Assembly (NCBI RefSeq): GCF_034424545.1
Contig: NZ_CP139971.1
Span: forward strand, 1,674,001-1,738,000
Direction: 5' to 3'
From: Trinickia caryophylli
GTDB lineage: Bacteria > Pseudomonadota > Gammaproteobacteria > Burkholderiales > Burkholderiaceae
Length of the DNA: 64,000 nt
Shown here: piece by piece, positions 1 through 9,295 of the stretch
Position numbering within the stretch: position 1 is the stretch's first letter
Layout of the letters: every line of letters begins with the position of its first letter
The notes under the pieces: generated by a model
The model's input: only the letters and a program-made list of their open reading frames with translations
Databases searched by the model: none
Told to the model about the DNA's origin: nothing
Made by a program: the position numbers and the translations under genes

Positions 1-530
1 GGATGGGCCACAAGGTCAAGGCCGGCGTCAATCCGGTATCGCGCGACGAGATGTACGTCTTCGTCACCGAGGACCGTCCGGTCAACGACCGCGTCGATCC
101 GCAGCAATGGCCGGAAATGCTGCGCGCGCTGCTCGAGCCGTTCACCGCGCCGCTCGTCCAATCGGTGCGTGCCGGGATCGGCGCGCATTCGAAGGTCATT
201 TATCGCCCGCTCGAAAGCCTGTTGCTGCCGCAGCCATGGTTCGCGGGCCGCGTAGTGCTGATCGGCGATGCCGTGCATGCGACAACGCCGCACATGGCCG
301 CCGGCGCCGGCATCGGCATAGAAGACGGGATCGTGCTCGCCGAGGAGCTGGGCCGCGCGGCGACGCTCGATGCGGCGTTGGCTGCCTTCCAGGCGCGCCG
401 ATGGGACCGATGCCGCCTCGTCGTCGAAAACTCCGGGCGGCTTGGCGAGATCGAGGTGTGCGGCGGCGACAAGGCCGAGCACTCGCAAATCATGCGCGAG
501 ACGCACATGAGCCTGGCGCAACCGATCTGA
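1..530 (+). CDS. FAD-dependent aromatic-type monooxygenase, C-terminal part
   Basis: The gene enters from the left edge, so only about 176 C-terminal residues are visible. The motif GDAVHATTPHMAAGAGIG is the second FAD-binding (GD) motif of the PHBH-type flavoprotein monooxygenases, which hydroxylate aromatic rings using NAD(P)H and O2; it is followed by the usual IEDGIVLAEEL helix. The C-terminus is short, with no thioredoxin-like extension. The gene lies 16 bases upstream of an MFS transporter and opens a run of catabolic genes, so it probably performs an early oxidation of an imported compound. The substrate cannot be told from sequence. The family call is firm; a role in aromatic catabolism is inferred from the neighbours. 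Confidence 0.85.
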   Translation, partial: MGHKVKAGVNPVSRDEMYVFVTEDRPVNDRVDPQQWPEMLRALLEPFTAPLVQSVRAGIGAHSKVIYRPLESLLLPQPWFAGRVVLIGDAVHATTPHMAAGAGIGIEDGIVLAEELGRAATLDAALAAFQARRWDRCRLVVENSGRLGEIEVCGGDKAEHSQIMRETHMSLAQPI

Positions 531-546
531 GCCCGCGGAGGCCCTC

Positions 547-1752
547 ATGGAACAGAACGTCATCGCAACCGGCGCGCGGTTGCCGGTCGGACAGGCAGCC
601 GTCGGGCGCTACAGCGTGGCCGGCGTGCTGGCCTTGCTCGTCGCGCATTGCGCTGGCATGGTCGATCTCGTCGCGCTGCCCGTCTGGGTCGGCACGCTGA
701 TCGGCGACTATCGCCTCGATCCGCAACAGGCCGGCACATTGGCCACTTTGTTTCTGACCGGCGCCGTGGCCAGCAGCGTGCTGCTTTCGCCGCGCCTGAA
801 CCGTCTCGAGGCGCGGCTCGTGTCCTCGGCCGGGTTTGCCATCGCGGCGGGAGCGTTCTTTCTCGCGTCGACTATCGACGGCTATGTGCCGATGGCGGCG
901 CTCCACCTCGTTGCCGGGCTTGCCGTCGGCGGCAGTCTCAGCGTCACGCACGGAACGATCGGCCGCAGCCGCAATCCGCATCGCCTGTTCGCGATCGCGG
1001 GCCTGTCGCTCGGCTGTTTCGCCATCGCGTTTCTCGGCAGTACGCCCGGGCTCATCGCGTCCCGCGGCGGCCGCGTGCTCTTCCTCGTATTCGCCGGCGT
1101 CATGACGGTGGCCGCGGTTACCACGGCGGTGGCCTTTCCGAAGACGCACACGCGAAACGATGGTGCGGCGAACGCAGAAGCGCCGCTTTCGCGCGCGGTC
1201 TGGTGCGGCATGATCGGCGTGGCCTGCATGGGGCTGACACAGGCAATGGTGTTTTCGTTCCTGCAGCGCATCGGCCTCGACCGAGGCTTCGGCCTGCCGG
1301 CCGTCACGGGTGTGCTTATCGCACTGGGTCTCGTGAACCTGTTGCCGGCGCCGCTGGCGGGGTTGCTCGAAGCGCGCGTGCCTGGCGTTCGCGTCGTGCA
1401 ATGCGGCGCGCTCGCGCAGGCCGCCGTTGCCGTCACGATCGCACAGAGCGCGACATTCGCGCCTTACGCCGCATCGGCGTCGGTCTTCGCGGCTGTGATG
1501 ATTTTCACGCACACGTTCGCATTCGGCATGCTGGCGCGCCTCGACCACACCGGCCGCGCCGTCGCGGCCACGCCGGCGATGCTGATGACGGGCGCCGCCA
1601 TCGGCCCGATTCTCGGCGGCACGCTCGTCAAGCACTTCGGGTACGGCAGCCTCGGCGCCGCCGCGACGGCGATCGCCGTCATCGCGATCTTCTGCTTTTC
1701 GAAACTCGCGGATCGTCCGCGCCCTACTCTTTCCGGGAGCCCTTCCGAATGA
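547..1752 (+). CDS. MFS transporter
   Basis: This 401-residue protein has about twelve hydrophobic segments, typical of a Major Facilitator Superfamily secondary transporter in the inner membrane. The start is supported by GGAGG at 536-540, six bases before the ATG. It follows the FAD monooxygenase by 16 bases, and its stop overlaps the next start (ATGA at 1749-1752), so it sits in the same operon. The likely role is uptake of the substrate degraded by the flanking enzymes, or efflux of an intermediate. The substrate is unknown, and no substrate-specific motif stands out. Confidence 0.85.
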   Translation: MEQNVIATGARLPVGQAAVGRYSVAGVLALLVAHCAGMVDLVALPVWVGTLIGDYRLDPQQAGTLATLFLTGAVASSVLLSPRLNRLEARLVSSAGFAIAAGAFFLASTIDGYVPMAALHLVAGLAVGGSLSVTHGTIGRSRNPHRLFAIAGLSLGCFAIAFLGSTPGLIASRGGRVLFLVFAGVMTVAAVTTAVAFPKTHTRNDGAANAEAPLSRAVWCGMIGVACMGLTQAMVFSFLQRIGLDRGFGLPAVTGVLIALGLVNLLPAPLAGLLEARVPGVRVVQCGALAQAAVAVTIAQSATFAPYAASASVFAAVMIFTHTFAFGMLARLDHTGRAVAATPAMLMTGAAIGPILGGTLVKHFGYGSLGAAATAIAVIAIFCFSKLADRPRPTLSGSPSE

Positions 1753-2561
1753 AGCCCAAGCGTCGCTTCGTCGATCTTTCGATCTACCTCGAAAACGACG
1801 TTCTGTCCGATCCGCCGCCGCTGGCACCGAAAATCACGTACCAAAAGCATGCCGACACAGTGGGCGAATTCATGACGATGCTGCCCGGAACGAAGCCTGA
1901 GGATTTTCCGGACGGCGAGGCGGCGGCGGCCGAATGGGTCACGTTGACGACCCATAGCGGCACCCATCTCGACGCGCCATGGCACTTTCATTCGACGATG
2001 GATGCAAGCCTCGGCGGCCCGAAGGCTTCGATCACCATCGACGAGGTTCCGCTCGAATGGTGTTTTCAACCGGGCGTGAAGCTCGACTTCCGGCATTTGC
2101 CGGACGGCTACGTCGCAACGGCGGCCGATGTGGAAACCGAGCTGGCCCGCATCGGTCACGTGCTGCAGCCGCTCGACATCGTCGTGGTGAACACGCGCGC
2201 GGGTTCGCGCTACGGTCAGGGCGATTACGTCAATGCAGGCTGTGGCATGGGCTATGAAGCCACGATGTATCTGCTCGAGCGTGGCGTGCGCCTTACGGGC
2301 ACCGACGCATGGAGCTGGGATGCGCCGTTCTCCTATACGGCGAAGAAGATCGCGGAGACGGGCGACGCGTCGCTCATCTGGGAAGGCCATAAAGCGGGCC
2401 GCGACATCGGCTACTGTCATCTGGAAAAGCTGCACAACCTCGAGGCCCTGCCGCCGCACGGCTTCACGATCAGTTGCTTTCCGCACAAGATCCGCGGCGC
2501 ATCGGCAGGTTGGACGCGGGCTGTCGCCATCTTCGAGGCCGGCGAAGGCGGTGCACGATGA
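1749..2561 (+). CDS. Cyclase family / kynurenine formamidase-like hydrolase
   Basis: This 270-residue protein has the family motif HSGTHLDAPWHF at residues 69-80. In characterised members (bacterial kynurenine formamidase, polyketide cyclase-like proteins) the two His and the Asp bind the catalytic metal. The ATG at 1749 overlaps the MFS stop by four bases, and the next gene starts inside its stop codon, so translation is probably coupled. The family includes formamidases, isatin hydrolases and lactone-opening enzymes. In this operon, between a monooxygenase and an FAH-family hydrolase, it most likely opens a ring, lactone or amide in a catabolic pathway; the exact reaction is not determined. 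An upstream in-frame extension overlapping the transporter was rejected as non-coding. Confidence 0.82.
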   Translation: MKPKRRFVDLSIYLENDVLSDPPPLAPKITYQKHADTVGEFMTMLPGTKPEDFPDGEAAAAEWVTLTTHSGTHLDAPWHFHSTMDASLGGPKASITIDEVPLEWCFQPGVKLDFRHLPDGYVATAADVETELARIGHVLQPLDIVVVNTRAGSRYGQGDYVNAGCGMGYEATMYLLERGVRLTGTDAWSWDAPFSYTAKKIAETGDASLIWEGHKAGRDIGYCHLEKLHNLEALPPHGFTISCFPHKIRGASAGWTRAVAIFEAGEGGAR

Positions 2562-3145
2562 CGCCGATCCGTCGCATCGTCACGGGCCACGACGGGAGCG
2601 GGCGGGCCATCGTCGTGTCCGATGGTCCGCTTCGCACCGTCGTCGAGATCGCGGCTATTCCGGGCACGACGTTTCACGAAGTGTGGTCGACCGCGGACAG
2701 TCCGGCTCGAGTGGACAACGGAGCGGATCCGACGGCCGGGCCGCTGATGCTGCCGCCGCCGGCACGAGGCACGCGCTTTCGTTTCGTCGATATTCCACCG
2801 GACACGCAAGAGTTTCTCGCGCGCGGCGCGGCGAAGATGCGCGACGCATTCAGCCAGACCGGCGACGCAACCGTTTCGACCGTGCGCGAAGGTTCCCCGC
2901 ATCCGCTCATGCATCGCACGGAATCGATCGACTACGGCGTCGTGGTCGAGGGTGAAATGACGCTGATCCTCGACACTGGCGAAGTGGAGCTCGCACAAGG
3001 AGACGTGGTGATCCAACGCGGCACCAATCACGCCTGGGCCAATCGATCAGGGCGTAGCTGCCGGATGCTGTTCGTGCTCGTCGACGGCCGTTACGATCCC
3101 TCGATCGCTGCCGCGCTCGAATTGCACAGGGGGGAGGGACGATGA
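2558..3145 (+). CDS. Cupin domain protein
   Basis: This 195-residue protein carries one C-terminal cupin fold. The stretch IDYGVVVEGEMTLILDTGEV, followed by LAQGDVVIQRGTNHAWANRS, matches cupin motifs 1 and 2. Motif 1 lacks the usual HxH pair and has only the late His of motif 2, so metal binding is uncertain. The start overlaps the stop of the cyclase-family gene (ATGA), and the end overlaps the next start. It is too short and single-domain to be a gentisate dioxygenase. It could be an isomerase, a decarboxylase accessory or a binding protein in the pathway. The function is unknown beyond fold and operon membership. Confidence 0.75.
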   Translation: MTPIRRIVTGHDGSGRAIVVSDGPLRTVVEIAAIPGTTFHEVWSTADSPARVDNGADPTAGPLMLPPPARGTRFRFVDIPPDTQEFLARGAAKMRDAFSQTGDATVSTVREGSPHPLMHRTESIDYGVVVEGEMTLILDTGEVELAQGDVVIQRGTNHAWANRSGRSCRMLFVLVDGRYDPSIAAALELHRGEGR

Positions 3146-4143
3146 AATTAGCTACGCTTCGCGGCGCCCGCGACGGCACGCTGCTGATCGTATCGAGAGA
3201 CCTTCGCCGCGCGGTGAAGGCGCAGGGCATTGCCGAGACGCTGCTCGACGCGCTCGAGCGATGGGACGAGGCGGCGCCGCGGTTGGCGCAGCGCTACGAG
3301 GAACTCAATGACGGCCTCGCAGCGGGGGCCTTCCCATTCGATGCCACCGCATGCGCGGCGCCGCTGCCGCGCAGCCCGCAGTGGTGCGACGGTTCGGCGT
3401 TTCTGAACCATGGCCGCCTGATGGAGCGCGCGTTCAACACGCCGCCGATTCCCGAGTTCGACACGGTGCCCGTCATGTATCAGGGGGCGAGCGACGACTT
3501 TCTGGGGCCGACCGACGATGTAGCGCTGCCCGACGAGCGCGACGGCATCGATTTCGAGGGCGAGTTTGGCGTCGTGGTTGGCGCGGTGCCGATGGGCGTG
3601 TCGGGGCGCGATGCGCTGGCGCACGTTCGCCTTCTCGTGCAGATCAACGATTGGAGCCTGCGCGGCTACGGTCCGCGTGAGATGAAGACCGGATTCGGGT
3701 TCCTGCAGGCCAAGCCTTCGACGAGCTTCGCACCCGTGGCCGTGACGCCCGATGAACTGGGCGGGAACTGGCAGGGTGGCCGCGTGAATCTGCGGCTGCT
3801 CGTGGAGTGGAACGAACAGTGGTTCGGGCACCCGAGCGGTGCCGAGATGAACTTCGATTTCGGCACGCTCATCGCGCATGCGGCGCGCACGCGCCGATTG
3901 TCGGCGGGCACCGTCATCGGCTCCGGCACCGTATCGAATGCGGACCGCGCGGCGGGCTCCGCCTGCATCGCCGAGCGGCGCGTGATCGAGATCATCGACG
4001 CCGGTGCGGCGTCCACGCCCTTCATGCGATTCGGCGACCGGGTGCGGATGACGGCGCTGGACGAGCGCGGGAATTTGCCGTTCGGCACGATCGATCAGCG
4101 CGTCGTGCCCGCGGTGGCCCGCCGGACAGGGAGCGGATCGTGA
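3142..4143 (+). CDS. Fumarylacetoacetate hydrolase family protein
   Basis: This 333-residue protein has the FAH fold. The acidic metal site is visible as E139-x-E141 in the stretch around residue 140 and D170 in VQINDWSL, with K191 in LQAKPSTSF matching the conserved lysine. Family members hydrolyse C-C bonds of acylpyruvates or dehydrate/decarboxylate sugar-acid derivatives, often as the last step of aromatic or sugar-acid catabolism. It starts four bases inside the cupin gene, behind GGGGAGGG. The next gene begins with GTG in its stop codon. Acylpyruvate hydrolase or 2-keto-3-deoxy-acid dehydratase are both possible. Confidence 0.82.
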   Translation: MKLATLRGARDGTLLIVSRDLRRAVKAQGIAETLLDALERWDEAAPRLAQRYEELNDGLAAGAFPFDATACAAPLPRSPQWCDGSAFLNHGRLMERAFNTPPIPEFDTVPVMYQGASDDFLGPTDDVALPDERDGIDFEGEFGVVVGAVPMGVSGRDALAHVRLLVQINDWSLRGYGPREMKTGFGFLQAKPSTSFAPVAVTPDELGGNWQGGRVNLRLLVEWNEQWFGHPSGAEMNFDFGTLIAHAARTRRLSAGTVIGSGTVSNADRAAGSACIAERRVIEIIDAGAASTPFMRFGDRVRMTALDERGNLPFGTIDQRVVPAVARRTGSGS

Positions 4144-5087
4144 GAGTGCTCGTGACCGGAGCCGGCGGGTTCGTCGGCTCGGCATTGGTGCGGCGGTTAT
4201 TGGACGACGGCATCGATGCGCCCGGCGACGTTTCCGAGCTATTGCTCGTCGACCAGCGCTTCGATGCCGTGCCCGGTGACGAGCGGGTGGTGGAAGTGCC
4301 GGGAGACTTCGGTGCCGCTGCCGTTCTCGATGCCTCGCTCGCCGCGCCCGTCGACATCGCATTCCATCTCGCGAGCGTGCCCGGGGCCCAGGCCGAGGCC
4401 GACCCGGTGCTTGGGGCGCGCGTGAATCTTTACGGAACCATGGCGCTTTTGGAGCGGCTCGCCGACCAGTCGGCAGGCGGCGGCCCGGTGCCGCGCGTCG
4501 TGTTCGCGAGTAGCGTGGCCGTCTACGGCACGTCGCTGCAGGCGCCGCTCGCCGACGATGCGCCCACGCAGCCGGTGACGAGCTACGGCACGCACAAACT
4601 CGTGGCCGAGCAACTGCTCGCCGATTGGACGCGCCGGCGCCAACTGGACGGCCGATCGCTGCGCCTGCCCGGTATCGTCGCTCGCCCGGGTATTTCCGCG
4701 GGACATGGCTCCGCGTTCATGAGCGCCATCTTTCGCGCGGCGGAAATCGGCAACCGCTACACGTGCCCCGTCTCGCCTTCGGCAACGGCATGGTGGATGT
4801 CGCGCGCCTGTTGCGTCGACAACCTGCTTCATGCCGCGCGGCTCGTGCCCGAGCGGTTGCCCGCAAAGCGCGTGTGGACGGTGCCGACGCTGCACCTCGC
4901 GGTACGAACCGTGGTCGATGCACTGACGCGTCGATTCGGCGACGTGCGGATCGATTTTGCCCCGGTGGAGGACATCGAACGGCTGTTCGGCCGCCAGCCG
5001 CCCTGGCTCGGCGAGGAGGCACGGGCAGCCGGCTTCACCGACGACGGCAGCGTCGATCTCCTGGTCGAGCGTGCGCTCATGCGCTGA
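4140..5087 (+). CDS. NAD-dependent epimerase/dehydratase (DenD-like SDR)
   Basis: This 315-residue extended short-chain dehydrogenase shows the N-terminal NAD motif TGAGGFVGS (residues 6-14), a serine pair at residues 124-125 and the catalytic Y149-x3-K153. The overall pattern resembles D-erythronate dehydrogenase and related sugar-acid oxidoreductases. The start is the GTG at 4140, which overlaps the preceding TGA; the first residues read VRVLVTGAGG, leaving no room for another start. It is the last gene of the operon, followed by a 202-base gap. It probably oxidises or epimerises a hydroxy-acid intermediate; whether that is D-erythronate is unproven. Confidence 0.78.
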   Translation: MRVLVTGAGGFVGSALVRRLLDDGIDAPGDVSELLLVDQRFDAVPGDERVVEVPGDFGAAAVLDASLAAPVDIAFHLASVPGAQAEADPVLGARVNLYGTMALLERLADQSAGGGPVPRVVFASSVAVYGTSLQAPLADDAPTQPVTSYGTHKLVAEQLLADWTRRRQLDGRSLRLPGIVARPGISAGHGSAFMSAIFRAAEIGNRYTCPVSPSATAWWMSRACCVDNLLHAARLVPERLPAKRVWTVPTLHLAVRTVVDALTRRFGDVRIDFAPVEDIERLFGRQPPWLGEEARAAGFTDDGSVDLLVERALMR

Positions 5088-5289
5088 TGGCCGAAGAGCC
5101 GTTCCCGCTCCAGTGGGCGACGAGGAGCCCTCGACGGGGCCGTATGATTCGCGCTGTCTGCGCGCAAAAGTCTTGCTGTCTATCTCCGGGGCTAAGAAAA
5201 ACCTTACAAGAAATTAAGCTTCGTATGACTGCGGGTGCCGGATAGTATGACCGTTAGCAAGACGGCATTACCGGCATTCTGGAGAAGGC

Positions 5290-7602
5290 ATGAATCGAAC
5301 CCGGCGCGTCGGCGCCACGGGCCACTCAACGTCGGCCGAACCCCGGGCGGAGATCCTGCTGTGCGATCTGTCGGTACCGGTCATCCTCTATGACGCTGCC
5401 GGGCGCCGGCGCGGCATGAATGCCGCTGCTTCGGCAATGACGGCCGGGGTGTCCCCCACGGGCGAGGCGGAAAGCGACGACGCGGCGCTTTTGCACGCGA
5501 GCGCGCTGCGGCTGTTGCGTGCTGCGATTCGCAAAGTGGCGACCGAGGGCGTGCCTCGGGCACTCGAGCTCACGTATGACGCGCGCCCGAACGAGCCACC
5601 TCGGCTTTACTCGGTTCAGCTTTCGCCCGACCGCATGCGCGATGACGCGCCCGGCGTCATCGCCGTTTTTATCGACGTGACGCAAGCGCGGCGAATCGAA
5701 AGAAACCTGCGCAGGACGCTCGACTTTTCCGAAGGCCTGATCGCGGCGATTCATGACCTGTTGTTCGAGGTCGATCGCGACGGCCGGTATCTGAGTATCT
5801 GGGCCAAGAATCCGGAATTGCTGGCGGTCCCGAAAGAGATGTTGCTCGGCAAGACCGTGAACGAGGTCATGCCTGCCGCGCAGGCGCGCGCTGCGATGGA
5901 CGCGATCGCCGAAGCCGAAAGGGCGGGCATCTCGCACGGTCTGACGCTCGTCCTCGATTTGCCGGACGGCAGCCGCCGATGGTTCGAGCACTCGCTCGCG
6001 AAGAAGCCGGGGGATACGCCTGCCACCGATACGTTCCTGGTTCTCTCCCGCGACATCACGCATCGCGTGCAGTACGACGCGGTCACGAAGGAAAACGCCG
6101 AGATCGCCGCGCGGCTGTGCAAGCTTGCGGACGTCGGGCCGGGCGTCATCGGCGACTACCTGCTGTCGCCGGATGGGCGCGTGACGATGCCCTCGGCCTC
6201 CAAGCGTCTCGAAGAGATCACGGGCTGGTGTGCCGAAGCGATGCGCCGCGATGCAAGCGCTGCACTGGACACGATTCATCCGGACGACTTCGAGCGGCAC
6301 GTGGCGTCGATTCAGGTGTCCGCGCGCGAGTTGAGCGCATGGCACAACGAGTTTCGCGTCCGACACCCCGAAAAGGGCTACGTTTGGATCGAAGGCCGAT
6401 CGATACCCGAACGCGAGCCCGATGGCAGCATTCGCTGGTATGGTTTTCTGCACGACGTTACCGAGCGCAAGCACGCGGAACAGTTGCGTAGCACAAGCGA
6501 GCAGCAACTGCGCACGCTCGCCGAAAACATGCCGATTGTGATCGTCCGCTTCGACCGCGACGGCCGGTGTGTCTACGCTTCGCCGCTCATGGAGCGCCTT
6601 GCCGGTGTGGCGGCGCGCGATCTGCTGGGACAAACGCCGGTCGAGTGCCCGCTGATGCCGCAGCCGGTCAACGAGCAGTTGTGGGACGGCCTGACGGCCG
6701 CGCTGTCGGAAGGCCGGACGACCGAGCTCGAATACGAGTTTCTCGATGCCGACCGGCGCGGCTGGCTGGCGGTGCGGGTCGTGCCTGAACGCGACACACA
6801 AGGCCAGGTGGTGGGCGCCTTCGCGATCGGCTCGGACGTGACCGAGCGCAAGCAGATGGAGCATGCGCTGCGCGCACTGGCGAACCGGCGGCAGGCGGAC
6901 CTCGAGGAGGAACGACGGCGGATCGCGCATGAATTGCACGACGAGCTGGGGCAGCAATTGGTGGCCCTCAGAATGTCGGTAAAGCTGCTGGGTCTGCGCG
7001 CGCGCAACAAGGAGCCCGTGGTGCTCGACGCCACGCGCGAGATGCTGGCGCTGGTGGACACGCTGATCCAGAGCACGCGCGACGTATCGGCGTCGCTGCG
7101 GCCGACGGTGCTCGACATGGGGCTCGCGCCCGCGCTCGAATGGCTGACTTCGAGGCTGTCGCAGCACACTGGCATACGGTGCGTCCTGCGCGTCGCATCG
7201 GGCGATGTCGAGATGACGGAGGAGCAGACCGTAGCGATCTTTCGCATCGCGCAGGAGTCGCTGACCAACGCTACACGACACGGGCGCGCTTCGCATGTGG
7301 AGGTAATGTTTCGCGTCGAAGAGGATGCGTTCGTCATCGAGGTGGGCGACAACGGCATCGGATTCGACGCCGAAAGCATGCATGCGCCCGATTCGTTCGG
7401 TCTCACAGGCATACGCGAGCGGGCGCTGGCAGTCGGAGGTTACGCCACGATCGTCAGCCGGCCGGGGCAGGGCACGGTGGTGCGGGCGCGGATTCCCGTC
7501 TGCCCTGTGCCATCGAAACGCCAGGGGCCGTGCCATTGCGATGGTCCACGCGCCGCAAGTGGGGAACAGCCGGGTTCCACGAAAGATTCATTACCGGACT
7601 GA
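5290..7602 (+). CDS. PAS-domain sensor histidine kinase (NarL-partner type)
   Basis: This 770-residue protein has several PAS/PAC units: a degenerate one near residues 20-130 and clearer ones around 140-260, 280-395 and 400-525, the latter two ending in HDVTERKH and SDVTERKQ. A HisKA_3 dimerisation domain follows, with phospho-acceptor His550 in HELHDELGQQ. The HATPase_c domain has N-box FRIAQESLTNATRHGR, G1 DNGIGFD and G2 FGLTGIRERA. No membrane segment is seen, so it is probably a cytoplasmic sensor. HisKA_3 kinases normally signal to NarL/LuxR-type response regulators, but none lies beside it, so it is an orphan or acts with a distant partner. Confidence 0.9.
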   Translation: MNRTRRVGATGHSTSAEPRAEILLCDLSVPVILYDAAGRRRGMNAAASAMTAGVSPTGEAESDDAALLHASALRLLRAAIRKVATEGVPRALELTYDARPNEPPRLYSVQLSPDRMRDDAPGVIAVFIDVTQARRIERNLRRTLDFSEGLIAAIHDLLFEVDRDGRYLSIWAKNPELLAVPKEMLLGKTVNEVMPAAQARAAMDAIAEAERAGISHGLTLVLDLPDGSRRWFEHSLAKKPGDTPATDTFLVLSRDITHRVQYDAVTKENAEIAARLCKLADVGPGVIGDYLLSPDGRVTMPSASKRLEEITGWCAEAMRRDASAALDTIHPDDFERHVASIQVSARELSAWHNEFRVRHPEKGYVWIEGRSIPEREPDGSIRWYGFLHDVTERKHAEQLRSTSEQQLRTLAENMPIVIVRFDRDGRCVYASPLMERLAGVAARDLLGQTPVECPLMPQPVNEQLWDGLTAALSEGRTTELEYEFLDADRRGWLAVRVVPERDTQGQVVGAFAIGSDVTERKQMEHALRALANRRQADLEEERRRIAHELHDELGQQLVALRMSVKLLGLRARNKEPVVLDATREMLALVDTLIQSTRDVSASLRPTVLDMGLAPALEWLTSRLSQHTGIRCVLRVASGDVEMTEEQTVAIFRIAQESLTNATRHGRASHVEVMFRVEEDAFVIEVGDNGIGFDAESMHAPDSFGLTGIRERALAVGGYATIVSRPGQGTVVRARIPVCPVPSKRQGPCHCDGPRAASGEQPGSTKDSLPD

Positions 7603-7768
7603 AGGCTGCGCGCACGGCCGCGTCGATCCCATCAGTTTTAGGAGGGGGGGCAACAAATGATTGGCACAGCCAACGGTCGACGAATATATTCCACATCGAT
7701 GCATCGCCGCTGATTCCTGGGAGGACGTCATGTGATCGCATGCACGGTCCCGGGAAAAGGAGACCGAA

Positions 7769-9133
7769 ATGACCTTGTCGACGAGCGACGTGGATTTCCC
7801 GCTTCCCGCGATCCGTGAAGATGCAACGGCGCCCGCGCGTCCGGTGCTGCCGTCCTCATGGCAATGTACGGCGCTGCTGCATCCCTACAGCCCGCCGCCC
7901 AACGGTGACGCCCCCCCGAGCGTGCCGTTCTTTCAGCTTTGCGTGGCAACGATCGGTTATATCGAGGGTGTCGTGATGTCCGCACAGATCACGGGCGTCG
8001 GCGATGGAAGGACGTGGTGGTACAAGATCACGCCTGGGGGGACCAGGCTGTCGATCGACCGCGGGCGTACCTGGCGGAACGTCGACATGGGCTGGACGTT
8101 GCCCTCGACGAAGTGGCTGGCGGATGCCGCGGTCTGGTTCACGACGAGCAACATCAATTGGATGGCCGCACAGGAGGTCGATTGGTGGAAGCAGCCCGTG
8201 CCGAATTCGCGTGCCACCACCTGGATGTGGTTCAACAGTCAAGGCGAAAGCGCAGGTCTGCCGTTTCGAATGATGTACGGTGCGCCGCCCGCATCTCCGT
8301 ATAAAGGCGATCCGCGGCAACTCGCCGTATTTCAGAACTTCTCGTTCATTTATTTTCCGTCGTTCCGGGCCACGGCCACGCCCGACGTCGATACCTGGTC
8401 GCCGCCCGATATTCCGGGATTCCAGTTCGGCAATCCGGAGAACTATAAGCTCGTTGTCTGGAATGAGCATTTTCAAATGTCGTCGCTCATGACGCCCATC
8501 GATTCGACGAGTTTCCCGCTGCCGACCTTCGTGCGTTATCAGTGGGCAGCGGACGATCGATACAAGGTGGTGACCGACCGAGCCCAATGTACGCAGATGT
8601 CGTATTCGTACAATCATCAGGCCGGCATCGACACCCAGGTCGCGCTGCTCTACGGTGTGGCACCGTCCGGTATCGATGCGCCGCCGTTTGCGGGCAACGG
8701 CTACATCTATAATTCGAAGGGTGGCGAAATCACGAAGTGCCAGAACATCGGGCTCGGTCAGCAGCCGCCGGACTGGGCACGGATTCCTGGTGTGAAAGGC
8801 ACGATCCACGCTGTCGTCACCAATCATCCAACGCTTTGTCCGAACGAGGTCGTGACCATCATATCGGTACTGTTTCCACCTACCGCCGAGTATCCGCAGG
8901 GGCGATACCTCTGGACGTGGTACAGCCCGTTTCCCGGCTCTGACGGGACCCATAGCCGCCCCGTCACGTTCATGGAGTCGGCGGCCGAAATCGACGTCGG
9001 CACGAGCCTCGCGTTGGCCGACTATTTCGCGTACGGCGAGTTCTCGGGATCGATCAATCCGGCGGTTTTCGCGCTTCCTCTGCTCTGCAAGACGCAGCAG
9101 CCGCTGGCGCAAGCCCGCCGTCCGATCTCATAG
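7769..9133 (+). CDS. Unrecognised 454-residue protein
   Basis: This is a convincing coding region, with AAGGAGA at 7757-7763 six bases before the ATG and backbone-like codon use, but no family was recognised. It has no signal peptide or membrane segment. It is rich in Trp, Tyr, Pro and aromatic clusters (GRTWWYKITPGG, TTWMWFNSQGES) and has few charged residues, suggesting a beta-rich, possibly secreted or particle-associated protein. Repeated WY and Pro-Pro stretches resemble carbohydrate- or surface-binding folds only in general character. It stands alone between a sensor kinase and a convergent MocR regulator, so context gives no function. Confidence 0.7.
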   Translation: MTLSTSDVDFPLPAIREDATAPARPVLPSSWQCTALLHPYSPPPNGDAPPSVPFFQLCVATIGYIEGVVMSAQITGVGDGRTWWYKITPGGTRLSIDRGRTWRNVDMGWTLPSTKWLADAAVWFTTSNINWMAAQEVDWWKQPVPNSRATTWMWFNSQGESAGLPFRMMYGAPPASPYKGDPRQLAVFQNFSFIYFPSFRATATPDVDTWSPPDIPGFQFGNPENYKLVVWNEHFQMSSLMTPIDSTSFPLPTFVRYQWAADDRYKVVTDRAQCTQMSYSYNHQAGIDTQVALLYGVAPSGIDAPPFAGNGYIYNSKGGEITKCQNIGLGQQPPDWARIPGVKGTIHAVVTNHPTLCPNEVVTIISVLFPPTAEYPQGRYLWTWYSPFPGSDGTHSRPVTFMESAAEIDVGTSLALADYFAYGEFSGSINPAVFALPLLCKTQQPLAQARRPIS

Positions 9134-9295
9134 GTGTGCGCCGCGATGCGGGTCATCCTCACCCTCGAATCGCGCAACCCTGACGGCACGAATACTCGAC
9201 TCGGCTTCTCATTCCCGATATACGCAAGGTAGGGCCAGCAAACAGTGGGACAGGAATGGACCGCTCTGCGCGGGCGGCGGCCCCCGGCCGCCGAT

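Noticed and set aside
490..1827. A 445-codon open frame on the minus strand opposite the MFS transporter.
   Set aside because: It is a high-GC antisense frame rich in Arg, with no ribosome site and no family match, and it overlaps a clear transporter gene.
5088..5289. A FliA-type promoter ahead of the sensor kinase, suggested by GCCGGATA.
   Set aside because: No matching -35 at the required 11-base spacing was found.
5326..7536. A 736-codon minus-strand frame opposite the sensor kinase.
   Set aside because: Its translation is a His/Arg/Gln-rich shadow of the kinase, with no motifs, while the plus strand carries full PAS and kinase motifs.
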